Source of the DNA: Halobellus captivus
GTDB taxonomy: Archaea > Halobacteriota > Halobacteria > Halobacteriales > Haloferacaceae
Reading direction: 5' to 3'
Length of the DNA: 64,000 bases
Assembly: GCF_003697845.1 (NCBI RefSeq)
Contig: NZ_RDQE01000010.1
Location: 62,001-126,000, forward strand
Below the pieces are notes generated by a model that saw only the letters and a list, made by a program, of their open reading frames with translations, was not told where the DNA came from and made no database searches. Shown piece after piece: positions 24,706 to 33,432 of the stretch (positions are counted from its first letter, which is position 1; each line of letters starts with the position of its first letter). A program made the position numbers and the translations under genes.

Positions 24706-25365
24706 CTATTCGGCGTCGTCGACGCGGATCGAGCGGGCGACCTCGGCCGGGAGGCTCTGTTCGCCCGCGGGCGTCCGAACGGTGACCATCCCGAACGGGG
24801 CGACGTCGACCACCTCGACCGTCGTCCCGGGCGTGATCCCCGCGTCGGCGAGGTACTCGAGCTCGTCGTCGTCGCGGTCCGAGACCCGCGTGACGACCAC
24901 GCGGTCGCCCTCGGGGTGATCCGACAGTCGCCGGCCGCTTCCCTCGTCGATGGGCTCGAGGTCCGCGCCGGGGATCGGGTCGCCGTGGGGATCCACCTCG
25001 GGGTCGTTGAGGGCCTCCGCCACGCGACGCTCGAACTCCTCGGAGATGTGGTGTTCCAACGCGTCCGCCTCCTCGTGGACGTCGCTCCAGTCGTAGTCCA
25101 GCTGGTCGGCGAGGAACGCCTCGAGCAGGCGGTGGTGCCGGACGATCTCGAGGGCGACCGCCTCCCCCTCCGCGGTGAGTTCCACTCCCTTGTACGGCTC
25201 GCGGTCGACCAGTCCGCGGTCGGCCAGTTTGCCGAGCATGTCCGTCACCGACGGCGGGGTCTTCTCGACGTACTCGGCGATGGCGGACGTCGAGACGGGC
25301 GCGCCCTCCTCGGCCTGGAGGACGTAGATCGCCTTGAGGTAGTCCTCCATCACGTCGCTGAGCAT
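24706..25365 (-). CDS. DtxR/MntR-family metal-dependent transcription regulator
   Basis: The 219-residue protein has an N-terminal winged helix (about 1-65, P-P-S-V-T-D-M-L-G-K-L), a dimerisation/metal domain (about 66-145) and a C-terminal FeoA/SH3-like domain (about 148-215). D8 aligns with the MntR manganese ligand rather than the DtxR Met10. H77, D101, E104 and H105 line up with other metal ligands; the DtxR Cys102 position is Asp. This suggests manganese or mixed Mn/Fe sensing. It represses or controls metal transport genes in known cases. A LysE-type exporter gene follows. Confidence 0.87.
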   Translation of the reverse strand: MLSDVMEDYLKAIYVLQAEEGAPVSTSAIAEYVEKTPPSVTDMLGKLADRGLVDREPYKGVELTAEGEAVALEIVRHHRLLEAFLADQLDYDWSDVHEEADALEHHISEEFERRVAEALNDPEVDPHGDPIPGADLEPIDEGSGRRLSDHPEGDRVVVTRVSDRDDDELEYLADAGITPGTTVEVVDVAPFGMVTVRTPAGEQSLPAEVARSIRVDDAE

Positions 25366-25398
25366 TTATATACGGTTTACGCGAGCCGACCCAAATAC

Positions 25399-27252
25399 CT
25401 ACCGGGAACGCCCCTGTGTCGGGGCGTTCGTCGGCAACTCCAGCGCGGCGAGGTCGACGTGTTCGCGGAGGAGGTCGGCCGCCCGGTCGTAGGGGTCGCG
25501 GGCATCATCATGGAACTCGCGGGCGTCGTCGTGGGAATCGTGGACGTCGCCTGGGGAATCACGGGCGCCGTCGAGAGATTCACGAACGCCGGCGGAGGGG
25601 GGACGGCTTGGGTCGGGTTCGACTCCCGCACCCTCGCGGACCCGCGCCAGGAACCCTTGCCGGACGGCGTCGTTCTCGAAGAGCCCGTGGAGGTACGTCC
25701 CGAGGACGTCGCCGGCGGCCGCGCCGAGTGCGGTCCCGGTTCGCTCCCCTTTCGGATCCGAGAACGGCGTGGCGAGTTCCGCCGCCGACGAACCTGTGGC
25801 CGACGATCGGTCCGTCTCGCCCATGTGGATCTCGTAGCCCGTGACGTCGAGAGCGGCCTCATCGTCGGAACTTGAACCCGTAATCGACGCCACGAGGTCG
25901 GTTCCGTCCGGATCCAACCCGAGTTCGGCCGCGGCGACCCGCTTCTCGTTCGAGAAGGCGGTCTCGACGGGGAGCAGCCCGAACCCCTCGACCACGCCGG
26001 GCGCGTCCGGGTCCGCGCTCTCGACGGCCGCGTTCGTGATCCGCTCGCCGAGCAGCTGGTATCCGCCACAGAGCCCGACGACGGGGCCGTCGAACGCGCG
26101 GAGGGCGTCGTCGAACCCGGCCTCCCGGCAGGCCCGGAGGTCGTCGACGGTGTTCTTCGTGCCCGGGATCACGACTGCGTCGGCGTCCGCGAGGTCGTCG
26201 TCGAGCGGGACGTACGCGACGCGGACTCCCGGCTCGGCCGCGAGCGGCTCCACGTCGGTCGCGTTCGAGATCCGCGGGAGCCGCGGGACGGCGACGGTCA
26301 CCGCGTCGGCGTCGGAAACGCCGTCGTCCGCGCCGCGAACCGCGCGCTCGCCCGGGTCGGGGAGCGCGACGCTGTCCTCCTCGGGGAGTCCGGGGTCGTC
26401 GTAGGGGACGACGCCGAGGACCGGGACGCCGGTCCGCTCCTCGAAGGCGTCGATCCCGGACGAAAGGAGGTCGCGGTCGCCGCGGAACTTGGTGATGATC
26501 GCGCCGACGACGCGGCCCCGCAGGTCCGGAGGGAGCAGCTCGAGCGTCCCGACCAGCGACGCGAAGACGCCGCCGCGCTCGATGTCGGCGACGAGGAGTA
26601 TCTCCGTGCCTTCCGACATTTCTGCCTTCCCGGACGGTTCCACGCTCTCGGTCGCTTCCGCCTCTCCGGGCGGATCCCGGTCCCCGAACAGCCGGGCGGT
26701 CTCCACGTTTGCGAGGTCGCGGTCGTGGAGGTTGATCTCGGCGATCGACCCCGCGCCCTCCGCGATCACCACGTCGTTGTCGGCGGCGAGCCGCCGATGG
26801 GCGGCCGCCGCGGCCTCGCGAGCCTCCTCCCATCGACCGCCGTAGTAGTCCGCGGCGGTGGCGTGCGTTACCGCCCGGCCGTTCACGACGAGCTGGCTCT
26901 CGCCGTCGCCGCGTGGTTTGAGCAGGACCGGGTTGTGGTCCGTCTCCGGCGGGATTCGGGCCGCGTGTGCCTGGACGTACTGGGAGACGCCGATCTCGCC
27001 GAACGCCGCGTCGACGCCCGTGCCGGGCGAGACGGGGACCGCACGCGCGTTGTTCGACATGTTCTGGGCCTTGTAGGGAGCGACGTCGACGCCGGCGTCC
27101 GCGAGGTGTCGGCAGAGCCCGGCCGCGACCGTCGACTTGCCGGCGTGGGAGGCGGTGCCCGCGACGAGGAGGGTTCGGGCGGCCGTGCGTGGATCGTCGG
27201 CGCCTTCGCCGGCGGGATCGGACCGACCGTTCCCGCCCGGCCCGCTCCCCAT
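25399..27252 (-). CDS. cbiP: Cobyric acid synthase
   Basis: The ATG at 27252 overlaps the last base of the upstream stop and gives 617 residues. The N-terminal ATP-binding domain has [10 protein letters not shown] (about residues 30-39) and Y-K-A-Q-N-M-S-N-N near 61. The C-terminal class I glutamine amidotransferase domain has the nucleophile in [11 protein letters not shown] near 400. The enzyme amidates adenosylcobyrinic acid a,c-diamide to adenosylcobyric acid. The tail carries a short Asp/His repeat ([12 protein letters not shown]), and a Glu-rich insert lies near residue 195; both look like surface additions. It is coupled to the adenosyltransferase gene. Confidence 0.92.
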   Translation of the reverse strand: MGSGPGGNGRSDPAGEGADDPRTAARTLLVAGTASHAGKSTVAAGLCRHLADAGVDVAPYKAQNMSNNARAVPVSPGTGVDAAFGEIGVSQYVQAHAARIPPETDHNPVLLKPRGDGESQLVVNGRAVTHATAADYYGGRWEEAREAAAAAHRRLAADNDVVIAEGAGSIAEINLHDRDLANVETARLFGDRDPPGEAEATESVEPSGKAEMSEGTEILLVADIERGGVFASLVGTLELLPPDLRGRVVGAIITKFRGDRDLLSSGIDAFEERTGVPVLGVVPYDDPGLPEEDSVALPDPGERAVRGADDGVSDADAVTVAVPRLPRISNATDVEPLAAEPGVRVAYVPLDDDLADADAVVIPGTKNTVDDLRACREAGFDDALRAFDGPVVGLCGGYQLLGERITNAAVESADPDAPGVVEGFGLLPVETAFSNEKRVAAAELGLDPDGTDLVASITGSSSDDEAALDVTGYEIHMGETDRSSATGSSAAELATPFSDPKGERTGTALGAAAGDVLGTYLHGLFENDAVRQGFLARVREGAGVEPDPSRPPSAGVRESLDGARDSPGDVHDSHDDAREFHDDARDPYDRAADLLREHVDLAALELPTNAPTQGRSR

Positions 27253-27989
27253 CAGTACTCCGTCCCCTTCCGGGCGCGTTGGCCCGCGTCGATCGGGTGT
27301 TTCTCCTTGCCGACCCGGGTGATCAGGTCGGCATCGTCCGCGAGGTACGCCGGGCGCTCGTGGCTCCCCGTGAGGACTAGTTCGAGCCCGTCTGGCTTGT
27401 CGTCGACCAGCTCGATCACCTCCTCGGGGGAGAGTAGCCCACGATCCGCGGCGTAGAGTATCTCGTCGAGGATCAGCATGTGGACGCCGGCGTCCGGATC
27501 CGCGTCGAGCGGGATCGGGGTCGTGAGGTCGGCGTCGCCGGCGGCGTCGACCAGCTCGCGGGCGCGTTCCAGGCCGGCCCGGGCGTTCCGCTCGTGGTCG
27601 TCGTCCGCGGAGCCGTCGGCCATCCCGTGCCAGCCGTAGTGGCCGGTGTTCTCGAAGGAGTACCCGGGGATCGCCCGGATCGCGTTGTACTCGCCGCGGA
27701 CGGCCTCCACGGAGTCCGCGCCGCCCTTCATGAACTGGAGCATGTGGACGCGGTAGCCGTGGCCGGCGGCGCGGGCACCCATCCCGAGCGCGGCGGTCGT
27801 CTTCCCCTTCCCGTCGCCCCACCACGCCTGGACGAGTCCGAACTCCTCGGGCGCGCTCGCCGCGATCGAGTCCGCGTCCGGCGTGATCCCGCGTCCGGGG
27901 GTGTTCCGCCGGACCGCGTCCCGGTCGGTCGTCGTCCCCTGGTCGTCGGTTCTCCCGTCCGCGCTCCGTTCGGCGGTTTCGTCGCTCAT
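27252..27989 (-). CDS. cobA: Corrinoid adenosyltransferase (CobA/CobO type)
   Basis: The 245-residue protein starts at the ATG at 27989. It has a disordered N-terminus of about 50 residues, the P-loop [10 protein letters not shown] near residue 59, and the L-I-L-D-E-I-L-Y-A segment near 170 (Walker B). It adenosylates cob(I)yrinic acid a,c-diamide or cobinamide. It forms a two-gene unit with cbiP, while the later steps are in the separate operon at 6.7-11.8 kb. Confidence 0.91.
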   Translation of the reverse strand: MSDETAERSADGRTDDQGTTTDRDAVRRNTPGRGITPDADSIAASAPEEFGLVQAWWGDGKGKTTAALGMGARAAGHGYRVHMLQFMKGGADSVEAVRGEYNAIRAIPGYSFENTGHYGWHGMADGSADDDHERNARAGLERARELVDAAGDADLTTPIPLDADPDAGVHMLILDEILYAADRGLLSPEEVIELVDDKPDGLELVLTGSHERPAYLADDADLITRVGKEKHPIDAGQRARKGTEY

Positions 27990-28059
27990 ACGGATCCCTC
28001 GGCGTCGACGCCCTTGAATCGGGGCGGTTCGACCCCGTCGTTCCCGGTTCGTCGATCGC

Positions 28060-28332
28060 TCACTCGTCGTGGATGAACACCAGTCGGCGGTCCTCGGTGT
28101 TACAGATGCACAGTTCGATCCCGTCGCGGGTCGCGCCGATCCGCTGCCAGCCGTGGTCGCTGACGAACAGCGTCTGGAACACGCCGAGGTCACACTCCGG
28201 GTTCGGACAGCCGACGCCGGCCGCGTTCTTGTACACCGTCGTGCCGCCGCCGGAGCCCTGCCGCACCAGCCCGTCGGTCAGCGAACGGAACTCCTCGGCC
28301 GACATCGCTCCCGCCGTGTCATCCTCGCTCAT
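28060..28332 (-). CDS. Small cysteine-containing protein (DUF7385-like)
   Basis: The ATG at 28332 gives 90 residues. A C-P-N-P-E-C pair near residue 43 and an L-C-I-C pair near residue 75 could form a zinc or other metal site. The end R-L-V-F-I-H-D-E is well formed. It resembles a small haloarchaeal family of unknown function. It lies between cobA and the aldo/keto reductase, with gaps over 70 bases, so it is likely transcribed alone. Confidence 0.68.
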   Translation of the reverse strand: MSEDDTAGAMSAEEFRSLTDGLVRQGSGGGTTVYKNAAGVGCPNPECDLGVFQTLFVSDHGWQRIGATRDGIELCICNTEDRRLVFIHDE

Positions 28333-28403
28333 GGTCTCGAGTTCGCGGCCCACGGTATAAAAACAACCCGCCGACGGAACTCGGGTCGACCGCTCGACGC
28401 CGA

Positions 28404-29420
28404 TCAGTGACCCCACCGGCGGCCGTCCTCGTCGTACCGGGCGTCCGTGATCCGGTCGTGTTGCTCGGCGGTGATCGAGACGTCGGCCGCCCCGAGGTTC
28501 TCCTCGAGCTGGTCGACCGTGCGCGCGCCGACGATGGGAACGCAGGTGAACGCCTCCTGGTCCATGAGCCAGCGCAGCGCCACCTGCGCGGGGGTGGCGT
28601 CGACCTCGGCGGCGACCGCCCGGACCGTCTCGAGCACCTTCCAGCCGCGCTCGGAGAGGTAGAACCGCTCGAACCGCTCGTCGAAGCTCCCGCGGGAGCC
28701 GTCGGGGGCCCGCACCGACTTCGGGTCGTCGGGGTCCGCCCGGGTGTACTTGCCCGTGAGGAACCCGCCGGCCAGCGGCGAGTACGGACACACCGCGAGG
28801 CCCTGGTCCTCGGCGACAGAGAGGTAGTCCTCGACGTCCTCGTAGTAGCCGGCGTGAAACAGCGGCTGGGTCACCTCGAAGCGCTCGTAGTCGTTCACGT
28901 CCGACTCCCAGAGTGCCTTCGTGAGCTGCCAGGCCGCCATCGTCGACGCGCCGAGGTAGTTCACCTTCCCGTCCGCGACGAGGCCGTCGAGCGCCGACAG
29001 CGTCTCCTCGATCGGCGTCCCCTCGTCCCATCGGTGGATGTAGTAGAGGTCGAGGTAGTCGGTGTCGAGCCGGTCGAGCGTCCCCTCGATCTGGTTCCGA
29101 ATGTGGGTCCGGGAGAGGCCCGACCCGTTCGGGTGGGAGTCGTCGAACCCGAAGTACACCTTCGAGGCGAGCACGTACTTCTCGCGGTCGCGCTCGGCGA
29201 GCCAGTTCCCGACGTACTCCTCGCTGGTTCCGTTGGGGTCGCCGTAGACGTTGGCGGTGTCGATGAAGTTGCCGCCGCGGTCGGCGAACGCGTCGAGCAG
29301 TTCGTGTGCCCGCTCCTCGTCCGTCTCGAGCACGTCCCCGGTCCTCCGCCCGAACCGCCACGTGCCGAAACAGAGCTCGGAGACGCGGGTTCCCGTCGAC
29401 CCCAGCCGTCGGTAGTCCAT
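28404..29420 (-). CDS. Aldo/keto reductase
   Basis: The 338-residue TIM barrel has the tetrad in order: D and Y in D-T-A-N-V-Y-G, K in L-A-S-K-V-Y-F, and H in Y-Y-I-H-R-W-D. It begins with the family pattern R-L-G-S-T-G-T-R-V-S-E-L. The probable role is NADPH-dependent reduction of an aldehyde or ketone. The substrate cannot be predicted. A promoter would lie in the 182-base spacer towards the zinc-ribbon gene, which is divergent. Confidence 0.9.
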   Translation of the reverse strand: MDYRRLGSTGTRVSELCFGTWRFGRRTGDVLETDEERAHELLDAFADRGGNFIDTANVYGDPNGTSEEYVGNWLAERDREKYVLASKVYFGFDDSHPNGSGLSRTHIRNQIEGTLDRLDTDYLDLYYIHRWDEGTPIEETLSALDGLVADGKVNYLGASTMAAWQLTKALWESDVNDYERFEVTQPLFHAGYYEDVEDYLSVAEDQGLAVCPYSPLAGGFLTGKYTRADPDDPKSVRAPDGSRGSFDERFERFYLSERGWKVLETVRAVAAEVDATPAQVALRWLMDQEAFTCVPIVGARTVDQLEENLGAADVSITAEQHDRITDARYDEDGRRWGH

Positions 29421-29602
29421 GTGAACGGGTCCTCGCCCGGAAGTAAAAGCGTGGCTTCCCGGGCGAAACGCACGTGGTTCGGTTGCGATCCCGTGTGTCG
29501 GATCCTACGGCGGGACGTTCACCGCCGATGTCGGACGCGTCCCGGACGTGAGGGATCCCGGACGACAGGCGGTTATTTACCTTTCGGGAGAGAACTAGTA
29601 CC

Positions 29603-29812
29603 ATGGACTGTCCAGTCTGTGGAAGCACCGTCGTGGAATTCGGCAAGCTACCGGACGAGTTGCGGGACCGATTGGAGGAAGACCCAGGACGACAGCGACA
29701 GTCGGTCGCGCATCGTCGGGAGAAACACGTCGCCTGTCCCGGCTGTACGCTGGAGGTACACGGGTGCGGCCAGCCCTACGCCATCCCCGAGGAGGCGACG
29801 CCGGCGCGCTGA
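29603..29812 (+). CDS. Small zinc-ribbon protein (69 aa)
   Basis: The 69-residue protein starts with M-D-C-P-V-C-G and has a second pair in A-C-P-G-C near residue 45, the layout of a zinc ribbon, with an amphipathic charged helix between. An AT-rich TATA-like stretch (ttatttac near 29572-29580) lies about 27 bases before the ATG. The function is unknown; such proteins often act as nucleic-acid or protein adaptors. Confidence 0.7.
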   Translation: MDCPVCGSTVVEFGKLPDELRDRLEEDPGRQRQSVAHRREKHVACPGCTLEVHGCGQPYAIPEEATPAR

Positions 29813-29930
29813 CGTCCGTCGATCGGACCGGATCGAACGACGTCCGTGTCGCCAAACGGGTCGCTACGCCGGACCGACGGTCCGTTCACGTAACGAAGGG
29901 AGAGTGTGGAACTCGCCGTTCGCTCCCGCG

Positions 29931-30479
29931 TCACTCCTCGTCGGGCGACTCGTTCAACCGGAGCGCCATCTCCAGTTCGAAGCTCTCGGCGTTGGAGGTC
30001 TCGAAGCCGATCTTCTCGTATAACGACACCGCCGCGCGGTTCCACCGCTCGACGGTGAGCCACACCTTCTCTATCCCCTCGGCCTGTCCGTGGCCGAGCA
30101 GGCCGCGGATGAGACGCGTTCCGATCCCGGCCTCCTGATACGTCTGGTGGACGAAGATGGCGAGCTCGTAGGCGTCGTCGTCGGGGACGAGCGTCGCGTG
30201 GCCCGCGACCTCGTCGTCACACCAGGCGATCACGTTCAGACAGTCGTCGGTGAGGATCGCCTCGAGCCACGTGCGGATCCGCGGTTCCCCGCCGGGCGGG
30301 ATCCCCTGTGCGCGGTCCGACGGGTCGAAGGCGGTGTACATCGACACCAGCGCCTCCTCGGCCTCCGCCGACCCGTCGTAGGCCCGTATCTCGACGTCGC
30401 GGTCCTTCCGGTCGACGAACGAGATCGGGGGCGGCTCGAACCGGTCGGCCGCCGTCTCCGGATACCGTCGATCGTTCAT
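29931..30479 (-). CDS. GNAT-family N-acetyltransferase
   Basis: The 182-residue protein contains the acetyl-CoA pyrophosphate-binding motif in Y-Q-E-A-G-I-G-T-R-L (about residue 132-141) and a late N-R-A-A-V-S-L-Y-E-K-I-G-F, a typical GNAT end. The acceptor is unknown. The start overlaps the preceding UspA stop by 4 bases, so the two are co-translated. In haloarchaea GNAT genes commonly accompany universal stress proteins. Confidence 0.85.
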   Translation of the reverse strand: MNDRRYPETAADRFEPPPISFVDRKDRDVEIRAYDGSAEAEEALVSMYTAFDPSDRAQGIPPGGEPRIRTWLEAILTDDCLNVIAWCDDEVAGHATLVPDDDAYELAIFVHQTYQEAGIGTRLIRGLLGHGQAEGIEKVWLTVERWNRAAVSLYEKIGFETSNAESFELEMALRLNESPDEE

Positions 30480-30844
30480 CTGACCAGCGTGACCGACGTC
30501 ATGCTGTTCAACAGGACGAACTCGGCGATCGGCCCGATCGTGATCTTCCCCATCGGGCTGGTCCGTCCGCCGCCGAGAACGATCTCGTCGAACCCCTCCC
30601 GTTCGGCAATGTCGACGAGCCGGCTCCCGGGGTCGCCCTCGACGCGTCGGATCTCGGCGTCGATCCCGGCGTCCTCGATCGCCTCCTCGGCCCGCTTCGC
30701 GACCTCCTCCACGTCGGCGTCGGAGTTCGGGTTCTCCACGACCGCCACGGTGAGCTCGTCGCCGGCGACCGCGGCACGGTCCACGGTCCGCTCGAGCGCC
30801 CGGAGGGAGTCGTCGCTTCCGCCGATCCCACAGAGTACCTTCAT
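30476..30844 (-). CDS. Universal stress protein (UspA family)
   Basis: The 122-residue protein has the UspA fold: an opening M-K-V-L-C-G-I-G-G-S-D-D-S, and the ATP-binding G-G-G-R-T-S-P-M-G-K near residue 93, then S-V-T-L-V. The usual G-x2-G-x9-G-S/T element is only partly kept. The ATG at 30844 is the sole clear start. It is coupled to the GNAT gene. It is probably involved in stress survival; no specific signal can be read. Confidence 0.86.
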   Translation of the reverse strand: MKVLCGIGGSDDSLRALERTVDRAAVAGDELTVAVVENPNSDADVEEVAKRAEEAIEDAGIDAEIRRVEGDPGSRLVDIAEREGFDEIVLGGGRTSPMGKITIGPIAEFVLLNSMTSVTLVR

Positions 30845-31027
30845 GTCACCCACCTCGCGCGCCGGTCTCAAAAGGGTTCGCCGTGCCGGACGCTTCCGAC
30901 CCCGCGGGCTCCGTCCCGTCCGGCGGAACGACCCGTACACCGGGTGGGACCGAAAGCGATCCGACGACCGGGGGAGCGATCGACGCCACCCACAACCCTT
31001 TCATCCGCCCGTCGAGTGTGGTGGAAC

Positions 31028-31786
31028 ATGACCGAACCTTCCGGCTCCTCCGCCGACTCCGACGACACCGGAGCCGATGCGGTCGATGCCCCTGATGCCT
31101 CCGATTCCGCCGATGGCGTCGCCGCCGACGCGGGTGCTGACGCCGGCGGCGACGCTGGCGGCGACGGAGACGGCGGCGTTCGGGGCACCGATACTGACGG
31201 CGTCGACACCGCCGACAGCGATGCGGAGGCCGGCGCTTCGACCGACGCCGAAGACGTCCCCCGCGACGTTCGTAAGTACGAGCGGTTCAAGAAGATGGAC
31301 GGCGCGCGCTACGAGCGCGTCAACGAGTTCCTCCGGGACCGAACGTACGTCACGGCCCGCGAGTGGGCGATCGCCCGGCTCTGCGCGGACTTCCGCACCG
31401 AGACCGGCGTGGAGATGACGAAGATCGGCGAGAACCTTCCCGAGCTCGTCCCGTTCATGACCGACACGTACACCCCGCAGGCGGTCAACCAGGCGCGGTA
31501 CTCCTTCGAGGAGAAGGTGACGAAGGCGGGCGCGACGTTCCTCTACGGCGCGATGTCCGGCTTCTTCACCGCGGAGGACTTGGACGAGATGATGTACGAG
31601 GTGACGGAGGTCGCGAAGTTCCTCCTGGAGGTCGAGGGCGTCGACCTCGCGGTCGCCGACGAGCTGGAGGCCGAGGACCGGATCAGCGAGGTGATGCGCG
31701 AGGTGCGTGCGTCCTCCGCCGACCTCCGCGGCGAGGAGGTCCGCTGTCCGGAGTGCGGTCACGTTCACGAACCGGCGGAGGAGTAG
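31028..31786 (+). CDS. DUF5806-like conserved haloarchaeal protein
   Basis: The ATG at 31028 gives 252 residues. The first 80 are a low-complexity Ala/Asp/Gly tail. The conserved part starts at R-K-Y-E-R-F-K-K-M and includes L-R-D-R-T-Y-V-T-A-R-E-W-A-I-A-R-L-C and A-T-F-L-Y-G-A-M-S-G. The C-terminus holds a cysteine pair, C-P-E-C-G-H-V-H, likely a zinc knuckle. It ends 2 bases before the histidine kinase start. Conserved core but no function known. Confidence 0.7.
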   Translation: MTEPSGSSADSDDTGADAVDAPDASDSADGVAADAGADAGGDAGGDGDGGVRGTDTDGVDTADSDAEAGASTDAEDVPRDVRKYERFKKMDGARYERVNEFLRDRTYVTAREWAIARLCADFRTETGVEMTKIGENLPELVPFMTDTYTPQAVNQARYSFEEKVTKAGATFLYGAMSGFFTAEDLDEMMYEVTEVAKFLLEVEGVDLAVADELEAEDRISEVMREVRASSADLRGEEVRCPECGHVHEPAEE

Positions 31787-31788
31787 CC

Positions 31789-33333
31789 ATGGACCGGTTC
31801 CCCGAGGCGCTCGACGGACTCCCCGATCCGGTCGTGATAGTCGGCACCGACGGCGTCGTCCACGCCGGAAACGACCGCGTCGAGTCGGTGCTCGGCTACG
31901 ACCCCGCGGAACTGGAGGGAACCGACGTCGAATCGCTCCTTTACGACCCGTACGGCGGCGCTTCCGGCGAAAGCCTCGATCGATACGTGATCGACCCGGA
32001 ACCGCGGTCGATGGCGGCGAGTCTCGAACTCGTCGCCCGTCGTGCCGACGGGAGCGAGGTCCCGGTGACGGTCAGCCTCGGACCGTTCGAGCGGGACGAC
32101 GAGCCGTATCTCGTGGTCACGATGGTCGACGTCAAGGAGCAACGCGCGAAACGGGCCGAACTCCACCGACGGACGCGGACCCTGGAGGCGCTTCACGAGG
32201 CGACACAGGACCTGCTGAAGACGACGGACCGGGAGCTCGCCGCGTCCGCGGCCGTCGAGTACGTCGAGGACGTTCTCGGGCATCCGATCGCGGCGATCTG
32301 GCTGTACGACGAGGAGAGCGACGCGTTGGAACCGGTCGCGTGGACCGACAAATCCGACGAACTCGTCGGCGATCACCCGCGATTCTCCGCCGACGAGCCG
32401 AGCATCTCCTGGGAGGTGTTCGAGTCCGGCGACCCCGAGTACGTCGTCGACACGCACGCGGACCCGGACCGGTACAACCCCGACTCGCCGATCCGAAGCG
32501 AGCTCGTCCTCCCGCTCGGCCGCTACGGCGTCATCGACATCGGCTCCACGCGACGGGACGCCTTCGACGAGTCGGACCTCGCGGTCGCGCGCCTCTGGGC
32601 GGCGACCGTGACGATGGTGTTCGTCCGGATCGAACGCGAACGACAGCTCCGGGTGCGTGAGGACGAGATCGCCCGCGAGCGCGACCGACTCGAGGAGTTC
32701 GCCAGCCTCGTCTCCCATGACCTCCGGAACCCGCTCAACGTCGCGGCCGGAAACATCGATCTGGTCCGCGCTCGGTTCGAGGAGAAGGACGAGGAGTCGC
32801 CGGAGCTCGACGCCGTCGCCCGGGCGCTCGACCGGATGGAGGCCCTCGTTGAGGACATGCTGGCGCTCGCCCGCCAGGGTGAGACCATCGACGAGACCGA
32901 ACCCGTGACGCTCTCGGCGCTCGCCGAGGAGTGTTGGGGGAACGTCGATACCGCGGACGCCTCGCTCGCGGTCGGGGACGACTTCCGGTTCCGGGCCGAC
33001 CGGAGTCGACTGCGCCAGGCCCTCGAGAACCTGTTCGCCAACGCGGTCGTCCACGGCGGCGAGGACGTCCGCGTCGAGGTCGGCGCGCTCGCCGACGGCT
33101 CGGGGTTCTACGTCGCGGACGACGGGCCGGGGATCCCCGACGAACTCCGCGGCGAGGTGTTCGAGGCCGGCGTCTCGACCGACCCCGACGGGACCGGGTT
33201 CGGGCTGAAGATCGTCGCCGAGGTGGCCGACGCGCACGGCTGGTCCCTCTCGCTCGCTGACGGCGACGGAGGCGGCGCACGCTTCGAGTTCCGCGACGTC
33301 GCCCTCGCGCCCGCCGTCACGGACCGTACGTGA
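31789..33333 (+). CDS. PAS-GAF sensor histidine kinase
   Basis: The 514-residue kinase has a PAS domain (about 5-115), a GAF domain (about 130-280) and a coiled link (281-302). The phospho-acceptor region has H310 in L-V-S-H-D-L-R-N-P-L. The ATPase region shows N (N-L-F-A-N-A-V-V-H), G1 (V-A-D-D-G-P-G-I-P) and G2 (D-G-T-G-F-G-L) boxes. There is no membrane segment, so it is soluble. Such kinases are very common in haloarchaea and often lack an adjacent regulator, as here. The signal is unknown. Confidence 0.9.
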   Translation: MDRFPEALDGLPDPVVIVGTDGVVHAGNDRVESVLGYDPAELEGTDVESLLYDPYGGASGESLDRYVIDPEPRSMAASLELVARRADGSEVPVTVSLGPFERDDEPYLVVTMVDVKEQRAKRAELHRRTRTLEALHEATQDLLKTTDRELAASAAVEYVEDVLGHPIAAIWLYDEESDALEPVAWTDKSDELVGDHPRFSADEPSISWEVFESGDPEYVVDTHADPDRYNPDSPIRSELVLPLGRYGVIDIGSTRRDAFDESDLAVARLWAATVTMVFVRIERERQLRVREDEIARERDRLEEFASLVSHDLRNPLNVAAGNIDLVRARFEEKDEESPELDAVARALDRMEALVEDMLALARQGETIDETEPVTLSALAEECWGNVDTADASLAVGDDFRFRADRSRLRQALENLFANAVVHGGEDVRVEVGALADGSGFYVADDGPGIPDELRGEVFEAGVSTDPDGTGFGLKIVAEVADAHGWSLSLADGDGGGARFEFRDVALAPAVTDRT

Positions 33334-33432
33334 TCGAACCGACGAGGGCGTGGATCGCGATCGGCTTCGATTCTGACGTTTTCGGCCGGCTTCGGTCCTG
33401 ATCGGCTCGATCCCGACGGCCGACGACCGCGA

